Counted from the first letter of the stretch, positions 53,395 through 62,251 are shown. The stretch: DNA of 64,000 nt from Paenibacillus sp. MZ04-78.2 (GCF_024213375.1 NZ_JANAVJ010000001.1:62001-126000); one strand, 5' to 3'. Translations and numbers: made by a program. The notes: generated from the letters alone by a model not told the origin.

Positions 53395-55161
53395 TTAAGA
53401 GAAGCCGCAAGCGGGTCGCGTGCGGCCCGACTGATCGGCGATATCCGTCTCCAAATATTTGGCAAGGACGGTCACCACTTCGGCGCTGCTGGCACAGCCG
53501 GCCAGCTCCTCCCAAATCTTTTCGCCGTCGCTGTGTCTGCTTTGGAGCAGGCTGTTTTTTACCTTCAATATCGATTGCACCGACATGCTCAGGTCGGTAA
53601 TGCCGAGCGCGATCCAAATCGGCAAGGCCCGGATGTCCCCTGCCAGCTCGCCGCACACGCTGATATGCGTCCCATGCTTGTGGGCATGATCCGCCGTAAT
53701 CTTCAGCATGCGGAGCACCGACGGATGAAACGGGTCGTACAAATGCGCCACCGTCTCGTTCATCCGGTCGACAGCCAGCACGTATTGGACCAGATCGTTC
53801 GTTCCGATGCTGAAAAAGTCGACCTTTTGCGCCAGCAGATCGGAGATCATGACCGCCGCCGGAAGCTCGATCATAATGCCGACCTCAATGTCGGAGCGGA
53901 ACGGGGTACCTTCCGCGGCAAGCTCCTGTTTGGCGTCCTCCAGCACCTCATTGGCTCGGCGCAGCTCGTCTAGCGAGGAAATCATCGGGTACATGATTTT
54001 CACGCTGCCGTAATGACTGGACCGCAATATAGCGCGAAGCTGCGTTTTGAACAAGTCCGTCCGGTCCAGCATGATCCGGATCGCGCGATAGCCGAGCGAC
54101 GGATTCTCTTCCTCCGGCAAGGCCAGGTAATCGAGATGCTTATCCCCTCCGACATCCAGTGTCCGAATGACAACCGGCTTGCCGTCCATCCGCTCGGCCA
54201 CCTCGCGATAGACGGCAAACTGCTCCTCTTCTTCAGGGAAGCTGCTGCGGTCCATGTATAAAAACTCCGTCCGGAACAAGCCGACGCCGGAAGCGCCGTT
54301 CTTCATGACCAGCTCCAGCTCCTTCACCGAGCTGATGTTGGCCGCCAAATGCATCTGCCTTCCGTCCTCCGTCCGGGTAGGCAAATGGGCCAGCTTTTGC
54401 AGCTGCTCCTGAACGGCTTTCCACGTTTCCTTGCGCGCCTTGTACTTCTCGATCACATCGTCGGCCGGATTTACATAGACGACGCCCTCGTCGCCGTCGA
54501 TGATCAGATAGTCGCCGTTTTGAATCGGCGTTTGCAGCTTGCCCTCGAGCCCGAGAACGTACGGAACGCCCATCGCGCGGGCCATGATCGCCACATGCGA
54601 CGTTTTGCCGCCCAGCATCGTGACCAGCCCTAACGCCAGATTCACGTCCAGATGCACCATTTGGGACGGAATCAGCTCTTTGGCTACGAGAATGTAGGGC
54701 TGATCCTTGGGCGGTAGCGTCTCTTCAAGCGCTCCCAGCAGATGCTTGAGCAGCCGATTGCCGACGTCTTTAATATCGAGCGCGCGCTCCTTCATATAGC
54801 CATCGTCAAGCAGATCGAACATTTCTACGAACTTGTCGATCGCTTCTTTGACGGCGACCTCGGCCGCTTTGTACTGCCGCTGCATGATCCCCTGCACTTC
54901 GTTCATGAATATCGGGTCTTCCAAGATGGCCAGATGCGCATCGAAAATTTGCGTTTGCTCCTCGCCCAGCACGCTGACGAATTCCTGTTTGATCAGTTCG
55001 ATCTCGTCCTTGGAATGGCGGATTCCGTCATATAACCTTTCGAATTCGTACGCCAAGTCCGTGACATCGATCAGCTTCTCGGGAAAGTCCCATTCCCAGG
55101 TTGGAATAACGAAAGCTTTGCCCATTGCAATCCCCGACGAAGCTCCGATCCCCTCAACCAT
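53395..55161 (-). CDS. ptsI: PTS Enzyme I (phosphoenolpyruvate-protein phosphotransferase)
   Basis: 588 residues. The phosphohistidine is H189 in GGKTSHVAIMARAMG; GTNDLVQYVLAVDR and CGELAGD (Cys) are the PEP-binding signatures. It transfers phosphate from PEP to HPr. The start has GGGGAGGG nine bases upstream. The start overlaps the EIICBA stop by eight bases, so it is coupled to that gene. No ptsH lies beside it, and the HPr-like gene at 36.3 kb lacks the catalytic His. Confidence 0.94.
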   Translation of the reverse strand: MVEGIGASSGIAMGKAFVIPTWEWDFPEKLIDVTDLAYEFERLYDGIRHSKDEIELIKQEFVSVLGEEQTQIFDAHLAILEDPIFMNEVQGIMQRQYKAAEVAVKEAIDKFVEMFDLLDDGYMKERALDIKDVGNRLLKHLLGALEETLPPKDQPYILVAKELIPSQMVHLDVNLALGLVTMLGGKTSHVAIMARAMGVPYVLGLEGKLQTPIQNGDYLIIDGDEGVVYVNPADDVIEKYKARKETWKAVQEQLQKLAHLPTRTEDGRQMHLAANISSVKELELVMKNGASGVGLFRTEFLYMDRSSFPEEEEQFAVYREVAERMDGKPVVIRTLDVGGDKHLDYLALPEEENPSLGYRAIRIMLDRTDLFKTQLRAILRSSHYGSVKIMYPMISSLDELRRANEVLEDAKQELAAEGTPFRSDIEVGIMIELPAAVMISDLLAQKVDFFSIGTNDLVQYVLAVDRMNETVAHLYDPFHPSVLRMLKITADHAHKHGTHISVCGELAGDIRALPIWIALGITDLSMSVQSILKVKNSLLQSRHSDGEKIWEELAGCASSAEVVTVLAKYLETDIADQSGRTRPACGFS

Positions 55162-57058
55162 AAGCGTTCCCTCCCCCTGTAACTCCTGTTGTAGCGGTAT
55201 TTTTCAGCATGACGGACATGACCGACGCCTGTCCTTTCTTTACGGCTTTATAAGGCGCGAAGCTCCATGATCTCACCATATCGACGTTCGTGATGAGCAT
55301 AGGCGTCGCGAGCGACTTGCAGTTTTTCTTCACCTTCTGCAGATTGAACTTGACGAGCAGCTGGCCGGGTTCAACCAGGTCTCCTTCTTTCACGTAGGCG
55401 GTAAAATATTTGCCCTGCAGGCCAGCCGTATCGATTCCGATATGGAGGAGCACTTGAAGTCCCTGCTCCGTTTCGATCCCGAGGGCGTGAAGCGTCGGAT
55501 ATACGTGAATGATTTTACCCGCTACCGGCGACACCAGCTCCCCTTTATCGGGGAAAAAGGCGACGCCGTTGCCCACCAGCTTGCCGGCAAAAATTTTGTC
55601 CGGCACTTCCTCCAGCGGAATCATCCGTCCCTGCATAGGCGAGCTGAACAGCACCTGCTGAATATCTTTGCGCATCGACTTGATCATCTCTTCGCGGATC
55701 AATTCGGAATACGTCCCGAACACGACCTGAACGTTGCCACCGCCCAAACGGATGACGCCGGCCGCGCCGAGCAGCCTCAGCGCCGACACATCCATCTGCC
55801 GGTCGTTGACTAGCGTAAGCCGCAGGCGGGTAATACACGCTTCGATGTTCTTGATGTTTTCCTTGCCGCCAAGCGCTTGCAAAATGAGCGGCGAACGGTA
55901 CGGAATGTCCCCGGCCCATTCTTCGAGCTGCGAACCCTCCTCGCGCCCCGGCGTCGGGATGCGAAAGCGGCGGATCGCCCAGCGGAACAGCACATAGTAG
56001 ACGAAGCCGTAAGCAAGCCCGATCGGAATCAGCAGCAGGCCGCGGGTCGACAGGTGCAGATTGATCAAATAATCGATCGCTCCCGCTGAATAGGAGAAGC
56101 CGTGGTGAATGTCAAGCATGTAAGCGACCCACATCGCCAATCCCGAAAGAATGGCATGAACGAAAAACAGATACGGCGCCACGAACAAAAACGCAAACTC
56201 AATCGGCTCGGTCACCCCGGTTAAGAAGCAGGCAAAAGCCGCCGTCAGAAACGTCGTGCGAATTTTCGGCTTTAAATCCTCGCGCGCTTCCTGAATAATC
56301 GCCAAGGCAATGGCGGGCAGCGCGAACATCATGATCGGATACAAGCCGGCCATATACAGTCCGGCCGTCGGGTCTCCGGCGAAGTAACGGGGCAAGTCGC
56401 CGAATACCGGCTGTCCTTGCGCATCGTTGTACGCGCCGAGCTGAAACCAAAAAAAGTTGTTAAACACGTGATGCAGTCCAGATGGGACCAAAAGTCGGTG
56501 AATGATGCCGTATAAAAATGCGCCGAAGCCGCCGAGCCCCAATATAAAATTCGTGAGCTTCTCCATCCCGGTTTCGAGCGCAGGACCGAATTGGATCATC
56601 AGTAAAATCAATAAAAAGATGGCAAGCCCCATTAGCAGCGGCACCATGCGGGGACCGCCGAAAAATTGAATCGATTCGGGAAGCTGAATATGCTTTACCC
56701 TATGATAAATGACGGCGGCCAGCAACCCGATCAGGATGCCGCCGGGAACGCCGAGCTGAAACGAATCGCCGAGGTAACGCTGCGTCGCTTCGCTGAACAT
56801 GTAATGCCCGATAAGCGCCGACATGCCTGCGATTCCTGCGCTTTCCGTCAACCCGAGAGCGACGCCAACCGCAAAAATAAGCGGCAAATACGTAAAGATC
56901 GTTGTGCCGCATAGCAATAGGATTTCCCCGACGCGGGGCATATGAATCCGATCCCAAGGCAGGGTACCGAGGCGCAGCAAGATAGCGGCAACGGGAAGGG
57001 TAATGGTCGGCATCATAAGCGACCGGCCAAGCTGCTGCAAGTTTCCCATCCAATTCAA
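55154..57058 (-). CDS. nagE: PTS EIICBA, NagE-like (N-acetylglucosamine/glucose type)
   Basis: 634 residues, domain order C-B-A. EIIC (about 1-370) aligns by eye with NagE (FGGPRMVPLL, FAGDPTAGLYMAG, SGLHHVFNNFFWFQLG, FSAGAIDY). EIIB has the phosphocysteine C408 (CITRLRL), and EIIA has H524 and H539 (HALGIETEQGLQVLLHIGIDT). Imports and phosphorylates the sugar. TTG start has GGGGG 11 bases upstream and gives MNWMGNLQQ; an ATG three codons on is too far. Its promoter is about 45 bases upstream. Confidence 0.9.
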   Translation of the reverse strand: MNWMGNLQQLGRSLMMPTITLPVAAILLRLGTLPWDRIHMPRVGEILLLCGTTIFTYLPLIFAVGVALGLTESAGIAGMSALIGHYMFSEATQRYLGDSFQLGVPGGILIGLLAAVIYHRVKHIQLPESIQFFGGPRMVPLLMGLAIFLLILLMIQFGPALETGMEKLTNFILGLGGFGAFLYGIIHRLLVPSGLHHVFNNFFWFQLGAYNDAQGQPVFGDLPRYFAGDPTAGLYMAGLYPIMMFALPAIALAIIQEAREDLKPKIRTTFLTAAFACFLTGVTEPIEFAFLFVAPYLFFVHAILSGLAMWVAYMLDIHHGFSYSAGAIDYLINLHLSTRGLLLIPIGLAYGFVYYVLFRWAIRRFRIPTPGREEGSQLEEWAGDIPYRSPLILQALGGKENIKNIEACITRLRLTLVNDRQMDVSALRLLGAAGVIRLGGGNVQVVFGTYSELIREEMIKSMRKDIQQVLFSSPMQGRMIPLEEVPDKIFAGKLVGNGVAFFPDKGELVSPVAGKIIHVYPTLHALGIETEQGLQVLLHIGIDTAGLQGKYFTAYVKEGDLVEPGQLLVKFNLQKVKKNCKSLATPMLITNVDMVRSWSFAPYKAVKKGQASVMSVMLKNTATTGVTGGGNAYG

Positions 57059-57087
57059 ATCGGTCCGTTCCCCCTTTCATACTAACG

Positions 57088-57116
57088 ATGGTACGCTCAG
57101 AACCGTTTTTTGTCAA
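57088..57116 (-). promoter_or_regulatory. Promoter of the nagE-ptsI operon
   Basis: Minus strand TTGACA (57116-57111), spacer 17, TACCAT (57093-57088). The leader is only about 20 bases, so no GlcT-type antiterminator site fits. Confidence 0.7.
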
Positions 57117-57131
57117 ACCGTAAGTTCAGGA

Positions 57132-57176
57132 AAAACACAAAGAAGACGGGCCGCTCGGGCCCGCCTGTTCGAAGCT
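57132..57176 (-). terminator. Terminator of the repeat-protein gene
   Basis: On the minus strand GGCGGGCC pairs with GGCCCGTC around CGAGC, followed by TTCTTTGTGTTTTT. It sits about 20 bases after the repeat-protein stop. Confidence 0.75.
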
Positions 57177-57191
57177 GCTTGCCGATTAAAA

Positions 57192-57914
57192 TTAGAATCT
57201 GTTAAAGCCGATGCCGCTTGCGCCGAAACCGGCTGTGCCGAAACCCGTTGCGCCGATTCCGAATTGGCTTTGCGCCGGTTGATTGGAATCGGAACGGAGA
57301 TAAGCATCATGATCTTGTTGGTTGCCGTGGTAGTGGGCCAGATGGTACGATTGCGGGCTTTGGAATTGGGAATACGATTGCCCGGAAATTCCAAATTGCT
57401 GCTGCCCAAATTGATTTTGGCCTGCAAAGTTTGCCGCGCCGAATTGGGGTGCGCCGATCCCGAATTGGCTTTGTGCCGGCTGCGTGGAATCGGAACGCAG
57501 ATAAGCGTCATGGCCTTGCTGGTTTCCACGGTAGTTCGCCGTGTGATACGCTTGCGGCGATTGCGGGCTTTGATATTGCGAGAACTGTTGTCCGGCTCCG
57601 AAAGAAGAAGCGCCGAATTGGGGTGCGCCGATCCCGAATTGGCTTTGCGCCGGCTGCGTGGAATCGGAGCGAAGATAGGCATCATGCCCCTGTTGGTTGC
57701 CACGGTAGTTCGCCGTGTGATATGCTTGCGGGCTTTGGAATTGCGAGAATTGCTGCCCGGCTCCGTATTGCTGGCTGATTCCGGATGGATTCAAGGACTG
57801 GTTGTATTGGGATTGTACATATCCGACCGGCTGGTATTTGGAGTATTGGGAGCTTGCAGGACCGGCCGTGCCTGATGGGTTGTGAAAGCTGCTTTGGTAG
57901 CCTTGTTGGTACAT
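57192..57914 (-). CDS. Gln-rich tandem-repeat protein
   Basis: 240 residues, mostly Gln, Ser, Tyr, Gly, Phe and Asn. No signal or membrane segment. After a 50-residue head there are three repeats of about 55-65 residues. Each contains a variant of QSPQAYHTANYRGNQQGHDA followed by YLRSDSTQPAQSQFGIG. The first two are nearly identical; the third has substitutions and a longer joint. AGGAGG is ten bases upstream of the ATG. Likely a structural or surface/spore coat-type protein, but the family was not identified. Confidence 0.85.
   Translation of the reverse strand: MYQQGYQSSFHNPSGTAGPASSQYSKYQPVGYVQSQYNQSLNPSGISQQYGAGQQFSQFQSPQAYHTANYRGNQQGHDAYLRSDSTQPAQSQFGIGAPQFGASSFGAGQQFSQYQSPQSPQAYHTANYRGNQQGHDAYLRSDSTQPAQSQFGIGAPQFGAANFAGQNQFGQQQFGISGQSYSQFQSPQSYHLAHYHGNQQDHDAYLRSDSNQPAQSQFGIGATGFGTAGFGASGIGFNRF
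57274..57760. repeat. Tandem coding repeats, three copies
   Basis: Three copies of about 110 bases within the Gln-rich gene begin near 57274, 57473 and 57647. They encode the recurrent YHTANYRGNQQGHD/YLRSDSTQPAQSQFG block. The two 5'-most copies (toward the higher coordinates) are the closest to each other. Confidence 0.75.
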
Positions 57915-58032
57915 GCGACAAAATCCTCCTCGAAGTTTATTATAGGAAGTCTTCCGGTGCTGGGTCGTTGTTCCGTTCCATTCCAGAAGCCTTTCTTATT
58001 GTCTTCAAGGAGGATTTATTTTATTACAAGGA

Positions 58033-58677
58033 TTATTCGGGACAAACTTCCTGCTTTAACTTCCGGGCGGCCAAGCAAGGATCGCTTTGCCGAACGATGG
58101 CCGATACGACGGCTACTCCGTCTGCGCCAGCCTGAATGACGGGCGCCGCATTGGAAACGTCAATGCCTCCGATCCCGACCATGCTGACATGCGGCCAGCG
58201 CCGCTTGATCTCCGAAATCAATCCGGTGCCTATCGGCGCTCCGGCATCCCCTTTCGTAAGAGTGGAATAGACGGCGCCCACACCCAAATAATCTGCGCCT
58301 TGAGCCATCGCCCACTCCGCCTCAGCCATCGTGCCGGCGGAGATGCCGATAATCTTATCCTTGCCAAGCAGCTTGCGGGCTTCCGATCCGGGCAGATCGT
58401 CCTGGCCGACATGCACGCCGTCGGCGTCCAGCACAAGCGCTACATCGACCCGGTCGTTCACCAGAAACGGGACGCCATATTCCCGGCAAAGCTCTCGCAG
58501 CGCTCTGCCCTCCTCGATGACGCGGGACAAAGGCGCTTTTTTTTCGCGAAGCTGGATCATCGTTACGCCGCCGTCCAGTGCCGCCCGGGCAATATCAAGC
58601 GCCGACCGCCCTTCGTGCCCCGAAAGATCCATAACCAAATAAACCGATAAATAACGACGAACGTCTGAATGAAACAA
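58033..58677 (-). CDS. thiE: Thiamine phosphate synthase
   Basis: 214 residues, TIM barrel. Motifs: TMIQLREK, FLVNDRVDVAL, DGVHVGQDDLP, ISAGTMAEAE and VGAVYSTLTK with GIGGID. Joins HMP-PP and thiazole phosphate to make thiamine phosphate. Start TTG has GGAGG eight bases upstream. Its first 115 bases overlap the end of the CoA-binding gene in another frame. No TPP riboswitch was seen. Confidence 0.93.
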   Translation of the reverse strand: MFHSDVRRYLSVYLVMDLSGHEGRSALDIARAALDGGVTMIQLREKKAPLSRVIEEGRALRELCREYGVPFLVNDRVDVALVLDADGVHVGQDDLPGSEARKLLGKDKIIGISAGTMAEAEWAMAQGADYLGVGAVYSTLTKGDAGAPIGTGLISEIKRRWPHVSMVGIGGIDVSNAAPVIQAGADGVAVVSAIVRQSDPCLAARKLKQEVCPE

Positions 58678-59105
58678 CTTATTTCCCTCCGGGCAGCAAT
58701 ATCGAATTCTACTTTGATGCAGCGGTCCATGATCGCTTCAAGACCGCCGGTGCGGGCAATATCCGCTGCTTCTTCGTTAAAGATGCCCTGCTGCAGCCAG
58801 AACACTTTGGCCCCGATCCGCACCGCTTCCTCGGCTACGGGAACGACCGTTTCGCTGCGGCGGAAGACGTTCACAATATCGACCGGTCCGGGAATATCGC
58901 CGAGCGAAGCGTAGCAAGTTTCCCCCAAAATCGAGCCGCTTACGGTTGGATTGACCGGAATGATACGGTAACCTTTTTTCTGCATGGCCTCCGCAACCAT
59001 GTAAGATATGCGGTCGGGATTGTCGGACAGACCGACGACCGCTACGTTGCCGGCTCCTGCCAATAGTTCTTTGATTCGTTCACGGGGCGGATTTTCAAAA
59101 GCCAC
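58563..59105 (-). CDS. CoA-binding domain protein, with an unusual C-terminal extension over thiE
   Basis: 180 residues. The first 140 form a CoA-binding Rossmann domain (AVVGLSDNPDRISY, RIIPVNPTVSG, LQQGIFNEEA, CIKVE near 132). Family members are usually 135-145 residues. Here the frame continues 45 codons past CIKVEF, with the last 38 inside thiE in another frame; a hydrophobic stretch appears there (VVIYRFIWLWIF). Either the natural stop was lost or the tail is not functional. The function is unassigned. Confidence 0.85.
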   Translation of the reverse strand: MAFENPPRERIKELLAGAGNVAVVGLSDNPDRISYMVAEAMQKKGYRIIPVNPTVSGSILGETCYASLGDIPGPVDIVNVFRRSETVVPVAEEAVRIGAKVFWLQQGIFNEEAADIARTGGLEAIMDRCIKVEFDIAARREISCFIQTFVVIYRFIWLWIFRGTKGGRRLILPGRHWTAA

Positions 59106-59132
59106 GACGCTTCGCTCCTCGCTTCATAAAAT

Positions 59133-59969
59133 TTATTTCGCCTTCGTGTAGCTTAACGCTTGGCGTCCCATGGCATCCCATGTTGCGATAAACGCTTCTT
59201 TGTCGATTTTTTTGTTGCTTTGACCAGCAAGCGGGTCGTTCACATAAACGTACTGTTCATCAAAGCCGACCAGCAGCACCGCATGCTCCATAAAGGTCGT
59301 CTCGATCGGCCCGATCGGCGTATCCCACACGACCCATTTGTCCGGAACCTTATAATTGATCGTCGTCCAAACGACGGACGGAATCCCTTGAATCAATTGG
59401 TCTTCAAGCTTCGAAAACGGCTCCTTGGTCATATCTTGCGCCGTCGGAACATAGTCCTTAAGCAACTCGAACAATGCGGTATGATAGATCGCGAACCCTT
59501 TGGCAGCGCCTGTCACTTCCCCGACGAATCCGGTGTTCGGATTGCCCCAATAAGCGATCGAGCCGTTTTTATTATAACGGATCGGCGTCGGATCTTTTTT
59601 CATCTCGGGGACCAAATCCATCTTGGATTTGTTGACGCCGTAAAATTGCAGCAGCATCGCAAGACTCGTCACCTCGCATCCGGATGGAAGCTCGGGCCGC
59701 TGCCGAATATGGGGCGCTTCCAGCAATACGCTCTTCGGCCGCTCGACAGGCTTCGACGCAGGCGGTGCGGCGGCAGTTGCGGCTGCCTTGACCGCCGCGG
59801 CGGCTTCTTGCTCCGCGTAGGCGACGGCCGGGTCCCGGAACCACGTTTGTCCCGTTAGTTTAGCGTAAAGCAGTACGGCAAATACGCCGCTGGCAAAAAG
59901 TAGCCCTGTGATGAGAAATAAAGCAAGCGTGACCTGAATTCCTTTCCATAATACGGTCACGGCCTTCAC
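59133..59969 (-). CDS. Membrane-anchored C39-like cysteine peptidase
   Basis: 278 residues. One membrane segment (about 12-35), then an Ala-rich Pro linker (about 50-78), then a papain-like C39 domain. C98 (LPSGCEVTS), H226 or so (MEHAVLLVGFD) and the Asn/Asp of VNDPLAG form the likely triad. Such C39_2 proteins act outside the cell; substrates are unknown. No bacteriocin or ABC transporter gene is near, so bacteriocin leader cleavage is unlikely. Confidence 0.85.
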   Translation of the reverse strand: MKAVTVLWKGIQVTLALFLITGLLFASGVFAVLLYAKLTGQTWFRDPAVAYAEQEAAAAVKAAATAAAPPASKPVERPKSVLLEAPHIRQRPELPSGCEVTSLAMLLQFYGVNKSKMDLVPEMKKDPTPIRYNKNGSIAYWGNPNTGFVGEVTGAAKGFAIYHTALFELLKDYVPTAQDMTKEPFSKLEDQLIQGIPSVVWTTINYKVPDKWVVWDTPIGPIETTFMEHAVLLVGFDEQYVYVNDPLAGQSNKKIDKEAFIATWDAMGRQALSYTKAK

Positions 59970-60032
59970 CGCCTTGTTACGATCAGCATGCCGATCATGA
60001 TGATGGGTTAAGCAACGCCGACGCGCGGCGTC

Positions 60033-61328
60033 TTACTCTTGAACCAGATCGATCTGCGCCCCGAGCGACAGCAAATGCTCGAAGTAATGCGGGTAAGATT
60101 TCGCCACATGGTGCGCATCGTTGATGATCAAGCCTTGCTCGGAGCGGAGGCCAACGATGGTGAGCGCCATGATGACGCGGTGGTCGTAGTGCGCGTTAAT
60201 CTCGACGCCGCCCGTTACGCCCTGCGGACGCCCGTGGACGATAATTTCGCTTTGTCGCTCTTCCACATCCGCCCCGGCTTTTCGCAGCTCGTTGACAAAA
60301 TCCGTAATTCTGTCGCATTCCTTGTACCGCAGGTTTTCTACATTGTAGAAGCGGGACGTGCCCTCCGCGAACACCGCCGCAGCAACCATCGCCAGCACGG
60401 CGTCGGTGAAATGATCCCCGTCGAATTCGCCTGCGGTCAGCTTCTGATTGCCGCGAATCCGAACGGTATCGTTCTCGTGGGTAAGATCGACGCCCATCGC
60501 GCGGAGCACATCGACGACGGCCCGCTCGCCCTGCTTGCTTTGCTCCGCCAGATGAAGCACCGTCACATCCGAATGCGTCACGGCCGCAGCGGCCAGAATG
60601 GCGGCAGAACCCGGATAATCGCCCTGAACCGTATAGTTTTGGGGCTTGTACTGCTGTTTGCCCGGAATTTTATAATGCATCAAATCGTCGGATGCTTCGA
60701 TTTTCACGCCTGCTTGGGCAATGACTTCCAGCGTCTGGCCGACGATAATTTTCGATTTCAGATCGTGCAGCACCGTAATTTCGCTATCCTCGTCCAGCAG
60801 AGGAGCAACGAACAACAAGGAGCTTAAAAATTGCGAGCTAACGTTCCCGGAAACGGTAATTTTACCGCCCCGCGGATGACCGCCCCGAATCGTAATCGGC
60901 AGCTTTCCTTCACGATGCTCGACCTCGACTCCCATTTGCTTCAAAGCATCGATTAGATCATTATGGGGCCGTTTGCCTAGGGAGTCCGGGTAAGCGTTAA
61001 TGAACGTCACCTCCGGGCAGAAAGCGGCGACCGACATCAAGAAGCGGAGCACCGCTCCCGCATTGCCGACATTCAGTTCGCTCACATGCTTCGGATGACA
61101 ACCGAAGCCGCGGATCGTCATTTTCTCGTCGTCCTCTTCCAGGACGGCGCCCAAGTCCCGGATACAGCGGCGCATTGCGTCGCTATCCTCGCTATGGGCC
61201 GGATAGTACACCGTGCTCGTCCCGTCCGCAAGCGCGGCGATGAGCAAGTAGCGGGTCGTGTAGTTTTTGGAAGACAGGGCGTTAATCGTCCCGCCCAGAC
61301 GCGGGGTCGGTTTGACAATGGCTTTCAT
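60033..61328 (-). CDS. aroA: 3-phosphoshikimate 1-carboxyvinyltransferase (EPSP synthase)
   Basis: 431 residues. Shikimate pathway enzyme that joins PEP to shikimate-3-phosphate. Motifs: LSSKNYTTRYLLIAALADG near the N terminus, NVGNAGAVLRFLMSVAAF (LxNAGTxxR-like, here altered to NAGAVLRF), RPHNDLIDALKQMG and KECDRI. The substrate-binding pattern resembles the class II-like type, not examined further. Start MKAIVKPTPR has AAGGAG; 80 upstream codons are spurious. crcB ends 23 bases upstream. Confidence 0.92.
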   Translation of the reverse strand: MKAIVKPTPRLGGTINALSSKNYTTRYLLIAALADGTSTVYYPAHSEDSDAMRRCIRDLGAVLEEDDEKMTIRGFGCHPKHVSELNVGNAGAVLRFLMSVAAFCPEVTFINAYPDSLGKRPHNDLIDALKQMGVEVEHREGKLPITIRGGHPRGGKITVSGNVSSQFLSSLLFVAPLLDEDSEITVLHDLKSKIIVGQTLEVIAQAGVKIEASDDLMHYKIPGKQQYKPQNYTVQGDYPGSAAILAAAAVTHSDVTVLHLAEQSKQGERAVVDVLRAMGVDLTHENDTVRIRGNQKLTAGEFDGDHFTDAVLAMVAAAVFAEGTSRFYNVENLRYKECDRITDFVNELRKAGADVEERQSEIIVHGRPQGVTGGVEINAHYDHRVIMALTIVGLRSEQGLIINDAHHVAKSYPHYFEHLLSLGAQIDLVQE

Positions 61329-61351
61329 CGTAAAGTATCTCTCCTTGTCCG

Positions 61352-61735
61352 TCAGAGCTTTATATATGTAAGTGAAAGGATATAGCCTGCATAAGCAAGC
61401 AGCAAACCGAGTGTATACGACAGCCCCATATACAGCCAGGCCGTCCGGCCTTCGCCTTGGCGAAGCAGCGCTTCGCTTTCCAGCTTTAGCGTCGAAAAGG
61501 TCGTGAATGCTCCCATAAATCCGCTGCCAAGGAGCGCCATCAACCGGCCGTCTGCCCCTCCTCCCCACAGGACGCCCAACAAGAACGAACCGGCCAGATT
61601 GACCGTCAGCGTTCCGTATGGCAGAGAAGTTCTAAGCCGTTCCGCAATCCGGCTGCCGATCCAATACCTTGCCACGGCGCCGGCAAAGCCTCCTGCGCTT
61701 ACGAGCAGCAGCGTTCCTAACGTATTCGACATCAT
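61352..61735 (-). CDS. crcB: Fluoride channel CrcB/Fluc, first subunit gene
   Basis: 127 residues, four membrane helices. GGFAGAVARYWIG, NLAGSFLLG, GSGFMGAFTTFSTLKLE are the Fluc motifs (FTTFST). The ATG (61735) overlaps the stop of the second crcB gene by four bases. Dual-gene Fluc forms an inverted-topology heterodimer. It exports fluoride. Upstream start 38 codons earlier is rejected. Confidence 0.92.
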   Translation of the reverse strand: MMSNTLGTLLLVSAGGFAGAVARYWIGSRIAERLRTSLPYGTLTVNLAGSFLLGVLWGGGADGRLMALLGSGFMGAFTTFSTLKLESEALLRQGEGRTAWLYMGLSYTLGLLLAYAGYILSLTYIKL

Positions 61736-62124
61736 TCCTGAGAACCCCTTTTTACCGCCGTCAAATTTAAGCTGAACCGGCGTCCGAGACGAATACAGCC
61801 GATTCCGCCCCACAGGCTGACGATAAAATAAAGCGCGGCGATCGTCCAAAGCTGCTGCTGGAGCATGGATACGAGCTCCCAGCTTAATGTGGAGAAGGTC
61901 GTAAACGCTCCGATGAATCCGGTCGTCAGCGCGGCGCGAAGGTTCGGATACCGCTTCAAACCGGGCAAATAAGCCAGAAAACCAAGCGTCAGGCAGCCCG
62001 CAAGGTTACATAACAGCGTTCCCCACGGCAGCGAGGTAACCTGCTGCGGATTCATCGCGACGGACAATCCGTACCGTGCCAGCGCTCCGGCGATTCCCGC
62101 CAGACCTATATAAAGTACGGTCAA
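61732..62124 (-). CDS. crcB: Fluoride channel CrcB/Fluc, second subunit gene
   Basis: 130 residues. GLAGIAGALARYGLS, GTLLCNLAGCLTLGFL and GFIGAFTTFSTLSWE. I chose the TTG at 62124 (MTVLYIGLAG), with a GGGGACG site upstream; the ORF extends further but that part is not CrcB-like. It overlaps the following crcB by four bases. A fluoride riboswitch was looked for upstream and not found. Confidence 0.9.
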   Translation of the reverse strand: MTVLYIGLAGIAGALARYGLSVAMNPQQVTSLPWGTLLCNLAGCLTLGFLAYLPGLKRYPNLRAALTTGFIGAFTTFSTLSWELVSMLQQQLWTIAALYFIVSLWGGIGCIRLGRRFSLNLTAVKRGSQE

Positions 62125-62251
62125 CCGATATCGTCCCCATTCGAAATTAGCGTCATCAAAGACTGCGTTCCGCTTTGTTTGACACGCTGCCGTTTTCTTT
62201 TTATGATGAAGGCAAGTCGGCCGCAAGCCGAACGAGAAGGAGGCTGTATTG

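Noticed and set aside
57059-57087. GlcT-type antiterminator before the PTS gene
   Set aside because: The promoter leaves only about 20 bases of leader; no hairpin fits.
62125-62251. Possible fluoride riboswitch upstream of crcB
   Set aside because: The conserved GGNGATGG core and pseudoknot partners are not present.
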